Source: Pseudonocardia sp. T1-2H
Lineage (GTDB): Bacteria > Actinomycetota > Actinomycetes > Mycobacteriales > Pseudonocardiaceae
DNA length: 64,000 bases
NCBI RefSeq assembly: GCF_038039215.1
Contig: NZ_JBBPCL010000001.1
Location: 2,976,001-3,040,000 of the forward strand
Direction of reading: 5' to 3'
This document shows, piece by piece, positions 25,836 through 35,780 of this stretch. Under the pieces are notes generated by a model. It saw nothing but the letters and a program-made list of their open reading frames with translations. It did not search any database and had not been told where the DNA came from. The number at the start of each line of letters is the position of its first letter. Positions within the stretch are counted from its first letter, which is position 1. Made by a program: the position numbers and the translations under genes.

Positions 25836-26555
25836 GTGTCCGAGACCGACCAGGTGTCCGCCGAGGCCCCGACCGACCCGCTCGCCGACGTCGTCCGCGC
25901 GGCCCTGGCCGGCCCGCAACGCTCCTTCGGCGAGGTCCGCGGGCGCGCCGCGCGCTATCTGCCCGACGTCACGCCGTTCGCCTCGCTGCCCGGGGAGCCG
26001 GACGCGCAGGACTGGCGGGACCTCGCGAGCCTGGTGGGGCCCGGCGGCGTCGCGGTCGTGGTCGGCCTCCCGCACCGGACGGCGCCCGCGGGCTGGACCC
26101 CGATGATGGCGCTGGACGGCGTGCAGATGGTCGGCAACGGGATGGAGACCCGGCCGGACCCGGAGGCCGTGCGGCTCGGGCCGGACGACGTCGAGGAGAT
26201 GACCGCGCTCGTCGAGCGGACCCGTCCCGGCCCGTTCCTGCCGCGGACCGTCCAGCTCGGCACCTACCTGGGCATCCGCCGCGGCGGCGCGCTGATCTCG
26301 ATGGCCGGGGAGCGGATGCGGCCCGCCGGGTTCGGCGAGATCAGCGCGGTCTGCACGGACGAGCGGTTCCGCGGCGAGGGGCTGGGCGGGCGGCTCGTCC
26401 GGGCGGTCGGCGCCGTGGTCCGGGCCCGCGGCGACGTGCCGTTCCTGCACGCCGCCGCGTCGAACACCGGCGCGATCGGCCTCTACGAGCACCTCGGCTT
26501 CACGCGGAGCCGCACCACCTTCTTCGCGAGCTACCGGGCCCCGCTGGACACCTGA
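25836..26555 (+). CDS. GNAT-family N-acetyltransferase
   Basis: A 239-aa protein whose C-terminal half is a GNAT fold. The acetyl-CoA loop is RFRGEGLGGRLVRAVG at about 180-195, followed by LHAAASNTGAIGLYEHLGF. The N-terminal 100 residues are family-specific. The GTG start at 25836 is chosen because the coding pattern begins there; an alternative GTG lies at 25854. The gene is divergent from galT and its 3' end overlaps the convergent ROK gene by 25 bp. The substrate is unknown. Confidence 0.82.
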   Translation: MSETDQVSAEAPTDPLADVVRAALAGPQRSFGEVRGRAARYLPDVTPFASLPGEPDAQDWRDLASLVGPGGVAVVVGLPHRTAPAGWTPMMALDGVQMVGNGMETRPDPEAVRLGPDDVEEMTALVERTRPGPFLPRTVQLGTYLGIRRGGALISMAGERMRPAGFGEISAVCTDERFRGEGLGGRLVRAVGAVVRARGDVPFLHAAASNTGAIGLYEHLGFTRSRTTFFASYRAPLDT

Positions 26556-27760
26556 GCCGCCGCGCCGACCTCCCGGGTCGCCAGCGCCGCGTCGACGGCG
26601 GCGGGCGAGAGCACCTCGTCGAGCACCAGGATCGCGCAGCCGGTGACGCCGCTGCGCCCGGCCAGCGCGCCGGGCTCGATCCGCAGCGTCTGGGTCGACG
26701 CCGTCATCGAGCGCTGGTAGATCACCTCGCGCACCCCGGCGACCAGCGGCTCGTAGGCGCCGACCAGGTCACCGCCGACCGCGATCACCGCCGGGTTCAG
26801 CAGATTGACCGCGCCCGCGAGCACCTCGCCGAGCCGGCGCCCGGCCACCCGGACCAGCCGGACGGCCTCGGCGTCGCCCTTCTTGACCAGCTCCGCCACG
26901 CCGGCGACGCTGTCGACCGTCCGCCCGGCCTCGCTCAGGTCCCGGATCAGGGCGGACCCGCTGGCGATGGCCTCGAGGCAGTCGACGTTGCCGCACCGGC
27001 ACACGACGCCCGGGCCGCCGTCGACGCGCGTGTGCCCGATCTCGCCCGCCGCCCCGCCCGCGCCGCGCTGCAGCACCCCGCCGCTGACGATCGCCGCGCC
27101 GATGCCGGTGGAGACCTTCACGACGAGGAGGTCGTCGACCTCGGGCCGGGCGTGGTGCTCGGCGATCGCCATCACGTTCACGTCGTTGTCCACCCGCACC
27201 GGGACGCCGAAGCGCTCGGTGAGCAGCGGGGGCAGCTTCACGTCCTCCCAGCCCGGCAGCGCGGGCACGCCGACGCTGCACCCGGCGGCGCTGTCCACGG
27301 TGCCGGGGATGGAGAGGCCGATGCCGCGCACGGCGGCGGGATCGGAGCCGGACTCGTCGAGCAGCCGGGCGAGCACCTCGCCGACGGCGTGCATGAGCCG
27401 CTCCGGGCCCACCGCCGCCTCGAGGGCGAGGGACTCGGTCGTGAGCACGGACCCGGCGAGGTCGCAGACGGCCAGCGAGCTGCGGCTGACGCCCACGGAC
27501 GCGGCGAGGACCGTCCCGCCGGCGGCGTGGAAGGCGAGGCGGGCGGCGGGCCGGCCACCGGTGACGGCGCCGCCCTGCAGTTCGGTGACCAGGCCGTCGG
27601 CGAGCAGCCGGTCCACCCGGGCGGCGACGGCGGTGCGGGAGAGGCCGGTCGCGCGGCCGATGTCCGTCCGCGTCGCGACGAGGCCCTCGCGGACGAGCTT
27701 GAGCACCTCGCCGGTCGTGGCCGGGGAGGTGGTCGGGCGACGGCCTTGACGTCCCTGCAT
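26531..27760 (-). CDS. ROK-family transcriptional regulator
   Basis: A 409-aa protein with an N-terminal MarR-like winged helix (residues about 15-65, TRTDIGRATGLSRTAVAARV) and a C-terminal ROK sugar-kinase-like domain. Visible motifs are KVSTGIGAAIVSGG, the GEIGHTRVDGG loop and the zinc motif CRCGNVDCLEA. Such proteins are usually sugar-responsive repressors. The gal genes nearby make them a possible target, but no operator was identified. Confidence 0.9.
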   Translation of the reverse strand: MQGRQGRRPTTSPATTGEVLKLVREGLVATRTDIGRATGLSRTAVAARVDRLLADGLVTELQGGAVTGGRPAARLAFHAAGGTVLAASVGVSRSSLAVCDLAGSVLTTESLALEAAVGPERLMHAVGEVLARLLDESGSDPAAVRGIGLSIPGTVDSAAGCSVGVPALPGWEDVKLPPLLTERFGVPVRVDNDVNVMAIAEHHARPEVDDLLVVKVSTGIGAAIVSGGVLQRGAGGAAGEIGHTRVDGGPGVVCRCGNVDCLEAIASGSALIRDLSEAGRTVDSVAGVAELVKKGDAEAVRLVRVAGRRLGEVLAGAVNLLNPAVIAVGGDLVGAYEPLVAGVREVIYQRSMTASTQTLRIEPGALAGRSGVTGCAILVLDEVLSPAAVDAALATREVGAAAQVSSGAR

Positions 27761-27948
27761 GGCGGCAGTCTAGCTGCGCGGATACCGATCCGGGCTTTCT
27801 AAGGTCTTCCCGGGGCGGAAGTGTGGGCCCACCAGCGCGTAACACGGGTGTGACCCCTCCCAGCACGGACCGTAAGGTGGGACCCGGTGTGCCGGGAAGT
27901 CTGGTCGGCGGTCGTTTCGTCGTGCCGTCCCAACCGCAGGAGCTCCCG

Positions 27949-29219
27949 ATGACCAGCCCGTCCCCCGGCTCTTCGGCCGTGGGTCCTGGCCCGAGGCCCG
28001 CCGCATCGCCGAGGTGCTCCGCGCCGAGACCGTCGGCGGGGCACTGCTCGTCGGGGCCGCGCTCGTCGCGCTGGTCTGGGCCAACTCCCCGTGGCGCGAG
28101 GCGTACGCCGCGCTCGGGTCCCTGCGCGTCGGGCCGGCCGCGCTGCACCTGGACCTCACCCTCGCCGCCTGGGCCGCGGACGGGCTGCTCGCGATCTTCT
28201 TCTTCGTGGCGGGCCTGGAGCTCAAACGCGAGTTCGTGGCCGGGGACCTGCGGGATCCGCGGCGGGCCGCGCTCCCGGTCGCCGCCGCCGTCGGCGGGAT
28301 GATCGTGCCTGCGGCGCTCTACTGCCTGGTCAACCTCGGGTCGCCGGAGAACCTGGTGGGCTGGGCCGTCCCGACCGCCACGGACATCGCGTTCGCCCTG
28401 GCCGTGCTCGCGGTCGTCGGCCGGAACCTGCCGTCCGCCCTGCGGACCTTCCTGCTGACCCTCGCCGTCGTCGACGACCTGCTGGCCATCACGATCATCG
28501 CCGTCTTCTACACCGACGAGCTGCACCCCGGGCCGCTGCTGCTCGCGGTGCTCCCGATCGCCGCGTTCGCGGTGCTGGTGCAGCGGCGGGTCCGCTCGTG
28601 GTGGCTGCTGCTGCCGCTCGCCGCCATGGCCTGGGCGCTGGTGCACGCGTCCGGGGTGCACGCGACGGTCGCCGGCGTGCTGCTCGGGTTCACCGTCCCG
28701 GTGATCCGCCGGGCGGAGGGCCCGGGGCCGGGGCTCGCCGAGCACTTCGAGCACCGGTTCCGCCCGCTCTCCGCCGGGGTCGCCGTGCCCGTGTTCGCGT
28801 TCTTCGCCGCGGGGGTGTCCGTCGTGGACGCCGGCGGGCCGGTCCTCGACGGGGTGACCGTCGGGATCGTGGCCGGTCTCGTCGTGGGCAAGGCGATCGG
28901 CATCCTGGGGTCGACCTGGCTCGTGCAGCGCTTCACCCGGGCGCGGCTCGCCGAGGGCCTGAGCTGGTGGGACGTGTTCGGCCTCGCGATCCTCGCCGGG
29001 ATCGGGTTCACCGTCTCGTTGCTGGTGGGGGAGCTGGCCTTCGGGACCGGCAGCCCGGCGGACGGCCACGTGAAGATCGGGGTGCTGGCCGGCTCGCTGA
29101 TCGCGGCGCTGCTCGCGACGATCGTGCTGCGGATCCGCAGCCGGGTCTACGCGCGGCTCAGCGCCGAGGAGAAGGTCGATGCGGACGCCGACGGCATGCC
29201 GGACGTCTACGGCTCCTGA
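27949..29219 (+). CDS. nhaA: NhaA-type Na+/H+ antiporter (apparent frameshift near the start)
   Basis: An inner-membrane antiporter with NhaA signatures: [49 protein letters not shown], the paired aspartates in [10 protein letters not shown], and [15 protein letters not shown]. The ATG at 27949 follows AGGAGCTCCCG and reads MTSPSP. After a run of five C (27962-27966) the family-like sequence [20 protein letters not shown] is in another frame. One more C would join them into 423 aa. If the sequence is right, translation would have to start at the GTG at 28014, giving 401 aa without the amphipathic N-terminus. The 3' end overlaps the convergent regulator gene by 13 bp. Confidence 0.88.
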
Positions 29220-29803
29220 CCGGCGTCCCGGGCGCGGGGCCGGGCGCGGGTGTGCATCCGTTCGCCCTGCGGCCCGAACAGGCTCAGGATCTCGACGGGC
29301 CGGTCGTCCGCGGGGCCGAACCAGTGCGGGACCCGGGTGTCGAACTCGGCCGCCTCACCGGGCTCGAGCACGATGTCGTGGCGCTCCAGCCGCAGCCGCA
29401 GCCGTCCGTTCAGCACATAGAGCCACTCGTAGCCCTCGTGCGTGCGCTGTTCGCGGTCGGGGTTCCCGGGACGGATGACCAGCTTGTACGCCTGCAGCCC
29501 GCCGGGGCGCCGGGTCAGCGGCAGCATGGTCCGGTCCCCCCGGGTGACCGGCTCGGTGCGGACCCGGGGATCACCGACGGGCGGCGCGCCGACCAGCTCG
29601 TCGAGCGGAACCTGGTGGGCGCGCGCGATCGGCAGGAGCAGCTCCAGGCTCGGCCTGCGCCCGCCGGACTCGAGCCGGGACAGGGTGCTCACCGAGATGC
29701 CGGTGGCCTCGGCCAGGGCGCCGAGCGTGGCACCCCGGGCCTTGCGGAGGCGCTTCAACCGCGACCCGACCTCGGCCAGCACGTCCTCGTCCACGCCCGT
29801 CAT
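29207..29803 (-). CDS. XRE-family regulator with C-terminal cupin domain
   Basis: A 198-aa regulator with an N-terminal helix-turn-helix (residues about 12-66, [20 protein letters not shown]) and a C-terminal cupin ([18 protein letters not shown], then [18 protein letters not shown]). The cupin probably binds a small effector. It is divergent from an MFS permease gene, with 124 bp between the starts, so it probably controls that permease and itself. This is inferred from gene order. Confidence 0.88.
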   Translation of the reverse strand: MTGVDEDVLAEVGSRLKRLRKARGATLGALAEATGISVSTLSRLESGGRRPSLELLLPIARAHQVPLDELVGAPPVGDPRVRTEPVTRGDRTMLPLTRRPGGLQAYKLVIRPGNPDREQRTHEGYEWLYVLNGRLRLRLERHDIVLEPGEAAEFDTRVPHWFGPADDRPVEILSLFGPQGERMHTRARPRARDAGQEP

Positions 29804-29927
29804 TGCAGTACCGGCAAGTCACGTTGTCAATCCGGGAGAGGGCCACCGGCAGCCCGGCAGCTGTGACGCGGTCGGGGCGGTTGTGCGGGTCACCTCCGCG
29901 GGACGAGCGACGGTTGCGCGGTGGAAC

Positions 29928-31181
29928 ATGGCAGCAGTGACGAGCGCGCCCACCACCACCGACCGTGCCGAGACCCCGCCACGACACCGCTGGTCGGGCG
30001 GGTCCGTCCTGCTCGTCGTCGCCATCCTGCTGCTGGCGCTGAACCTGCGCGCCCCGATCGTCGCGGTGTCCGCCGTGCTGGACACCGTCCGCGCGGACCT
30101 GGGGATCGGCGCCGGGACGGCCGGCCTGCTGACCAGCCTCCCGGTGCTGTGCTTCGGCCTCGCCACCCCGCTCGCGTCCGCGCTGCTGGCCAGGGTCGGG
30201 CTGGCCCGCGGGGTGCTGGTCTCGCTCGCGCTGCTGCTCGTCGGCACCGTCGTCCGCTCGCTGGACGGGTTGCCGCTCGCGATCGCCGGCACGTTGCTGA
30301 TCGGGGCGGCCATCACCGTCGGGAACGTCGCCGTGCCGGTCGTCATCGGGCGGGACCTGCGCCGGCACACGGGCGCGGTGCTCGGCATGTACACGGCCGC
30401 GCTGAACGTCGGCTCGATGATCACGCTCTCCTTCACCGTGCCGATCACCGGCGCGATCGGCTGGCGGGCCGCGCTGGCGGCCTGGGGCGCGATGATCGTG
30501 ATCGCGGCGCTCGTGTGGTGGCGTGCGACCCGCTCCGGCGGATCCGGGCCGGCCCCGGACTCCCCGGACTCCCCGGACGCGGCGTCCGCCGAGGACGTCC
30601 GGGAGGGCCCCGTGTGGTGGCGGCGCCCGGTGACCTGGGCGCTCACCGCGGCCTTCGCCGGGCAGGCCTTCGCCTACTACGGGGTCACCGCGTGGCTCCC
30701 CCTGCTGCTGCGCGACGAGCTCGGGATGGACGCCTCCCAGGCGGGCGTCAGCTCGTCGGTCTTCCAGATCGCGGCCCTCGCGGGCGCGTTCGGCGTCCCG
30801 CTGCTGCTCCGTGCGTTCCGCGGGCCGCGGGTGACCGTGCTGATCGTCTGCGCCGCCTGGCTCGCGCTGCCGCTGGGCCTGCTGCTGTTCCCCGCCGGCT
30901 GGGCGGCCTGGTGCGCCGTCGGCGGGGCCGCGCAGGGCGGCGGGATCACCGTGATCTTCTCGCTGATCGTCCGCAAGGCGCGAGACCTCGCGGAGAACCG
31001 GCAGATGTCCGCGCTCGTGCAGGGCGGCGGCTACACGATCGCCGCCCTCGGCCCGACGGTCGTCGGCGCCGTGCACGAGGCCGCCGGCGGCTGGGTGGCA
31101 CCGATGCTCGTCGTGACGGCGTCCGTGCTGGTCCTGACCGTGTGCGGGACGGCCGCGGCCGGCCGCGCCCCGGCCCGCTAG
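29928..31181 (+). CDS. CynX/NimT-type MFS permease
   Basis: A 417-aa major facilitator with about 12 transmembrane helices split by a hydrophilic loop near residues 203-230, which contains a short PDSPDSPDAAS repeat. LALNLRAPIVAVSAVL near the N-terminus is characteristic of the CynX/NimT (cyanate/2-nitroimidazole transporter) branch. The ATG at 29928 follows GCGCGGTGGAAC. It is paired with a divergent cupin-XRE regulator. The substrate is unknown. The 3' end overlaps the Eis-like gene by 4 bp. Confidence 0.85.
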   Translation: MAAVTSAPTTTDRAETPPRHRWSGGSVLLVVAILLLALNLRAPIVAVSAVLDTVRADLGIGAGTAGLLTSLPVLCFGLATPLASALLARVGLARGVLVSLALLLVGTVVRSLDGLPLAIAGTLLIGAAITVGNVAVPVVIGRDLRRHTGAVLGMYTAALNVGSMITLSFTVPITGAIGWRAALAAWGAMIVIAALVWWRATRSGGSGPAPDSPDSPDAASAEDVREGPVWWRRPVTWALTAAFAGQAFAYYGVTAWLPLLLRDELGMDASQAGVSSSVFQIAALAGAFGVPLLLRAFRGPRVTVLIVCAAWLALPLGLLLFPAGWAAWCAVGGAAQGGGITVIFSLIVRKARDLAENRQMSALVQGGGYTIAALGPTVVGAVHEAAGGWVAPMLVVTASVLVLTVCGTAAAGRAPAR

Positions 31182-32440
31182 AAGTCCGTCCCGTACTCCG
31201 GCTCCCGCTCCGCGGTGAACGCGGTGTCGATGCGGCGCAGGACCTTCGGGTCCGCCGCCCCGACGAGGGCGGCCCGCGCCAACGACGACGCCCGGAACCC
31301 GCCGAACAGGAGCGACCCCAGCGCCGCGACGCCGAGCCGGACGTGCGGCGGTGCCGAGGCCGGCTCGCAGACCGCTCCGTCGGGGCCCCCGCGCAGCCGG
31401 AACCGGCCGCCCCGGCCGAGGAACGGGTCGTCGACCTCGAGCACGACGTCCAGCTCGGTGCCGTAGGTCCGCGCGGACAGCGCCGCCGGGACGTCGAGGA
31501 CGCGGGCCCACACGCCGTCGTAGCGGCCCTCGGTGCGGACCCGCCGGGGGTCGGTGAGCAGGTGCGGCAGCGCGTCGTCCGGCGCGACCTCGGCGGTGAC
31601 GGCGCTCAGCAGGTCCAGCCCGAGCAGCACCCGCCAGAGCGCGATGTACGCGTCCCGGCTCACCGCGACCAGGTCCACCACCCGGCAGACGCGGCCGCCG
31701 TCCGCCTCGGCGATGCGGTAGGAGACGTAGCCGTCCGCGTGGACGAGGTGGTAGAGCGCGGAGTCCCCGCCGCGCTTGTCCGGCTTGTCCGCGAGCAGGG
31801 TCGCCCACCAGCCCGCCGACCGGTCGAGCGCGCCCGGGGTGGTGGCGTGCCAGCGCGCGTGGAGCGGGGGCGCGAGGGCGCGCATCTCGTCCGTCTCGGC
31901 GTAGCGCACGCCGCTCGGATCCGGGACGTCCGCGCGGAACGTCGTGCCCGGGCGGGTCACCCGGACGGCGTGCCGCACCGTCGCCGGGCCGTAGCCGAAG
32001 CGGCCGTATATGCCCGCCTCGCTCGCGGTGAGCAGCGAGAGGGCGAGCCCGTCGGCGATCATCCGCCGGTGCTGCTCGCGCATCAGCGACCGCAGGATCC
32101 CGCGCCGGCGGTGGGTCGCGGCGACCGACACCCAGGTGACGCCCTTCGCCGGCAGGGCCGCGCCGCCGGGCATCCGGACGGCGAAGTCGTACCCGCCGGT
32201 CGCGCCGACGAGCTCGGTGCCCTCCTGGGCGAGCACGTAGTTCCCGGGGTCGAACAGCTCGCGCCCGTAGTGCTCGACGTCCTCGGCCGAGAGCATCCAG
32301 TGGAAGGCGCGGCCGCCGAGCCGGGCGATGGCCGGGAGGTCGTCGCGGGTGGACGTGCGCAGCTGCACGCCCGGCCCGGCGGTCGAGGGCGCGGGGGTCG
32401 GGGGCGGGGCGGTCGGGGGCGGGGCGTCTACGGCGGTCAC
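31178..32440 (-). CDS. eis: Eis-family GNAT acetyltransferase
   Basis: A 420-aa protein with the Eis architecture of two GNAT-like domains plus a sterol-carrier-type C-terminal domain, ending in the conserved free carboxylate Phe (GTDF). The acetyl-CoA motif is VSVAATHRRRGILRSLM at about 103-119, and the family tyrosine region is AGIYGRFGYGPAT. Eis enzymes acetylate amines of aminoglycosides or proteins; the physiological substrate here is unknown. The N-terminal 25 residues are Pro-rich and probably disordered, so the true start could be later than the GTG at 32440. Confidence 0.85.
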   Translation of the reverse strand: MTAVDAPPPTAPPPTPAPSTAGPGVQLRTSTRDDLPAIARLGGRAFHWMLSAEDVEHYGRELFDPGNYVLAQEGTELVGATGGYDFAVRMPGGAALPAKGVTWVSVAATHRRRGILRSLMREQHRRMIADGLALSLLTASEAGIYGRFGYGPATVRHAVRVTRPGTTFRADVPDPSGVRYAETDEMRALAPPLHARWHATTPGALDRSAGWWATLLADKPDKRGGDSALYHLVHADGYVSYRIAEADGGRVCRVVDLVAVSRDAYIALWRVLLGLDLLSAVTAEVAPDDALPHLLTDPRRVRTEGRYDGVWARVLDVPAALSARTYGTELDVVLEVDDPFLGRGGRFRLRGGPDGAVCEPASAPPHVRLGVAALGSLLFGGFRASSLARAALVGAADPKVLRRIDTAFTAEREPEYGTDF

Positions 32441-32690
32441 GGGACCCGAGTCTGGGGCCTCACCGCGACGCCGTCGACCGGATTTCCCGCTCGCGGACGG
32501 CCGGCGGTATCACCGGACTCCGGCGAGGTCTCTGCAGGTGGTGGCGGCAGGGCGGACGGGGGGCGGCCCGTGGCGACGGGCGGAGACGGCACTGCGTACG
32601 GCGCACTGCCGGCACAGCGGGGTCGAGGCGCCCCGGGCGGGTCCGCCGAGTCGCTGGACCCGCGGACGGCGACTGCCTACGGTACGGAGG

Positions 32691-35600
32691 GTGACCTCCG
32701 GTGCACCCGTTCCCCTGGTCGGGCGGTCGGTGGAGATGGCGCACCTGCTGGACCTGCTGGGCCGCGCCGAGGGCGGCAGCCCGGCGGTCGCCCTGCTCGG
32801 GGGCGAGGCCGGCGTCGGCAAGTCCCGGCTCATGGCCGAGTTCGCCTCCGCAGCGGCCGCCCGGGGGGCGCTCGTCCTCTGCGGGGGCGCGGTCGACGTG
32901 GCCGATCCGCCGCCGTTCCTCCCGCTGGCCATCGGGCTCCGCGCGCTGCTGCGGGACCCGCCGCCGGGTGTCGCGGAGGTCGTCCGGCCGTGGCTCGCCG
33001 ACCTCGCGCGCCTGCGGATCGTCGCGGGCCCGCCCGGGGAGGCGGGGGAGGCGTGGCCCGTCCACCCGCTGGACCTCGTGTTCCGGGTGCTGGCGGAGCT
33101 GGCCGGGACCGCACCGCTCCTCGTCGTCCTGGACGACCTGCACTGGTCGGACACCTCCACCCGGGACCTGCTCGCCTACCTCCTCGGCGGCTTCGTCGAC
33201 GAACGGATCCTCGTCGTCGGCGCGTACCGGACGGGTTCGGGGGGCCGGGACACCGGGTGGACCGGCACGCTCGCCGGCCTGCGGCGGCACAGCCGGGTCC
33301 GGGTCCGGCGGCTGGACACGCTGAACCGCGACGCCGTCGGCGAGATCGTCGCCGTGCACGGCGCCACGAGCGCGACCGTGGCCGGCGAGCCGGTCGACGT
33401 CGCGGACCTGGTCTGGGAGCGCTCGAACGGGAACGCGTTCATCGCCGAGGAGACCCTGCGCGCGGTGCGCGACGGAGACCCGATGGCGCTCTCCGGAACC
33501 CTGCGCGAGATGGTGCTGGCGCGCGTCGCCGCGCTGCCCGACGCCGCGCAGGACGTCGTCCGGGTGCTCGCGATCGGCGACGCCGCGGTGCCCCATGACC
33601 TGCTCGAACGCGTCGCCTCGACGTCGGGTGCCGAGCTCAACGCGGCCGTGCGCGCCGCCGTGGAGGACGGCACCGCGGTCGTCGACGAGGCGGTGCAGGG
33701 CTACCGGCTGCGCCACGGCCTGACCACGGCGGTCGTCGTGGGCGCCCTGCTGCCCGGCGAGCGCCGCGAGCTGCACCGACGGTTCGCCTCCGGGCTCGCG
33801 GACCTGCGCCCGGACGACGACAGCACCTCCGCGCTGCTCGCCCACCACTGGGAACGGGCGGGGGACCGGGAACGCGCGCTGGTCGCGTCGGCCGTCGCGG
33901 CCGGAGCGGCCGAGCGGGTGCGCGGCTACGCGGAGGCGTTCCGGCACTGGCGGCGCGTCGCGGACCTGCTCGACGACGGCGACGCGGCGCGGCTCGTCCC
34001 GGCGGGCCGGGTCCCCGCGCTGGACCGGGGCGTCACCCTGGACCGCGCCGCCGAGGCCGCCCACCTGGCCGGGGAGCACGAGGGCGCGATCACCGCCATG
34101 CGGGAGCGGCTCGGGCTGGTCGCGGCGCTGGAGGCGGAGCCCGACGGGCTGGACGGCGCCGTGCTCGTCTCCCGGCTGGGCCGCTACCTGCTCGCCGCCG
34201 GGCGCGGCACCGAGGCCGAGCTCGCCTACCGGCGCGGCGCGGACATGCTGCCCGAACGCGGCGGCGAGTCCGCGCGGGCGTCGGTGCTCGCCGGCCACGC
34301 GGAGTCCCTCCTGCAGGCCGGGAACTTCACCGCGGCCAGGTCCGAGGCCGAACGGGCGCTGCGGCTGGCCCGGGCCGCCGGGGCGCTCGACGAACAGGCG
34401 CGGGTCCTGGTGACCCTCGGGTTCAGCCTCGCCTACCTCGAGGACCCGGCGGCCGGCGCGGAGGCACTGGCCGAGGGGCTGCGGGTGGCCGAACGCAGCG
34501 GGAACCCGGCCGTGCTCGGACGGGCCTTCGAGCAGCGCGCGGACCTGCTGTCCGGCCCGCTCAACCAGATGTCCGCCGGGGTGGAGGTGGCCCTCGCCGG
34601 GGCGAAGCGGCTCGACGAGCTCGGGCTGGGCCGCACCTACGGCGTGCGGCTGCTCGCGGTCGCGGCCAACGGGCTCTTCCGGCTCGGCCGCTGGGACGAG
34701 GCGATGGCCGCCATCGAGGAGGGCTGGTCCGCCTGGCCCAGCGGCAGCGAGGCGCTGGACATCCGGCTCGCCCGCTGCAAGCTCCGGATCGGCCGCGGCG
34801 ACCTCTCCGGGGCCGAGGAGGACCTCGACGCCGTCGAGGTCCTCGCCCGCGCCACCGCCGGCCCGCGCTGGCGGATCCCACTGCTGACGCTGCAGGCCGG
34901 GCTGGACATGTTCCGGGGCCGCCCGGACCACGCGCTCGACGACGTGGCCGCGGGCCTCGACATCGTCGACCAGGGCTCGGACGACGTGTGGCTGGTGGCC
35001 CCGCTCGTCTGGCACGGGTTGCGGGCCTACGCGGAGACCGTCCGGCTGGACCGTCCGCGGCCCGGGGCCGCGGCCGTCGAGCGGCTGCGCCGCCACGTCG
35101 AGGACCTGGACCGGCGGGCGCGCGACGCCGCCCCGCTGGTCGGCGAGGGCGTCGGGGCGTTCGTGCTGATGTGCCGGGCGGAGGACGCGCGCGCGTCCGG
35201 CGCGTCGGATCCCGGGCTGTGGCAGGGCGTCGCGGAACACTGGGAGCGCGGCGACCAGCCCTATCCGGCTGCCTACGGGCGGCTGCGGCAGGCGGAGGCG
35301 CTGCTGGAGCGGCGGACCCGCTCGTCGGCGGCCGCGGAGGCGCTGCGGCGGGCGCACCGCACCGCTGTCGCGCTCAGCGCGGGACCGTTCCGGGCCGAGG
35401 TCGAGGACCTGGCGCACCGGGCCCGGATCAGGCTCCCGGACCCGAACGCCGTCGTGGACTCCGCGCCGGAACGGGAGGCCCGGCCGTCGGCCGGGATCGA
35501 CGCCCTGACCGTCCGCGAACGCGAGGTGCTGGAGGAGATCGCCGAGGGCCGCACGAACCGGGAGATCGGCGAGCGGCTCTTCATCAGCGAGAAGACGGTC

Positions 35601-35693
35601 GGGATCCACGTGACCCACATCCTCGCGAAGCTCGGTGTGCGGACGCGGGTGCAGGCGGGGGCGATCCACGTGCGCGCCGCCGGCGTGGCCTGA
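32691..35693 (+). CDS. Large LuxR-type ATPase transcriptional regulator (LAL-like)
   Basis: A 1000-aa regulator. An N-terminal AAA/STAND ATPase has Walker A LLGGEAGVGKSRL (about 35-47) and Walker B LLVVLDDLHW (about 143-152). The middle 600 residues are TPR-like helical repeats. A C-terminal LuxR helix-turn-helix at about 940-995 contains LTVREREVLEEIAEGRTNRE and FISEKTVGIHVTHILAKLGV. The GTG at 32691 is directly behind GGAGG, so spacing is poor, but it gives the expected VPLVGRSVEM N-terminus. The upstream 250 bp have no gene. The target is unknown. Confidence 0.88.
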   Translation: MTSGAPVPLVGRSVEMAHLLDLLGRAEGGSPAVALLGGEAGVGKSRLMAEFASAAAARGALVLCGGAVDVADPPPFLPLAIGLRALLRDPPPGVAEVVRPWLADLARLRIVAGPPGEAGEAWPVHPLDLVFRVLAELAGTAPLLVVLDDLHWSDTSTRDLLAYLLGGFVDERILVVGAYRTGSGGRDTGWTGTLAGLRRHSRVRVRRLDTLNRDAVGEIVAVHGATSATVAGEPVDVADLVWERSNGNAFIAEETLRAVRDGDPMALSGTLREMVLARVAALPDAAQDVVRVLAIGDAAVPHDLLERVASTSGAELNAAVRAAVEDGTAVVDEAVQGYRLRHGLTTAVVVGALLPGERRELHRRFASGLADLRPDDDSTSALLAHHWERAGDRERALVASAVAAGAAERVRGYAEAFRHWRRVADLLDDGDAARLVPAGRVPALDRGVTLDRAAEAAHLAGEHEGAITAMRERLGLVAALEAEPDGLDGAVLVSRLGRYLLAAGRGTEAELAYRRGADMLPERGGESARASVLAGHAESLLQAGNFTAARSEAERALRLARAAGALDEQARVLVTLGFSLAYLEDPAAGAEALAEGLRVAERSGNPAVLGRAFEQRADLLSGPLNQMSAGVEVALAGAKRLDELGLGRTYGVRLLAVAANGLFRLGRWDEAMAAIEEGWSAWPSGSEALDIRLARCKLRIGRGDLSGAEEDLDAVEVLARATAGPRWRIPLLTLQAGLDMFRGRPDHALDDVAAGLDIVDQGSDDVWLVAPLVWHGLRAYAETVRLDRPRPGAAAVERLRRHVEDLDRRARDAAPLVGEGVGAFVLMCRAEDARASGASDPGLWQGVAEHWERGDQPYPAAYGRLRQAEALLERRTRSSAAAEALRRAHRTAVALSAGPFRAEVEDLAHRARIRLPDPNAVVDSAPEREARPSAGIDALTVREREVLEEIAEGRTNREIGERLFISEKTVGIHVTHILAKLGVRTRVQAGAIHVRAAGVA

Positions 35694-35702
35694 AGGACGC
35701 AC

Positions 35703-35747
35703 CAGGGGCTCGCCGGCGGGACCCCTCCACCCGCCGCCGAGCCCCTG
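35703..35747. terminator. Hairpin terminator between the LuxR-type and sigma factor genes
   Basis: An 18-bp stem with a single mismatch (35703-35720 with 35730-35747) closes a 9-nt loop, 9 bp after the LuxR gene stop. It lies between convergent genes and may serve both. Confidence 0.8.
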
Positions 35748-35780
35748 CCCCCGCTTTCCTGCCGGGAGATCGGGTGGCGC

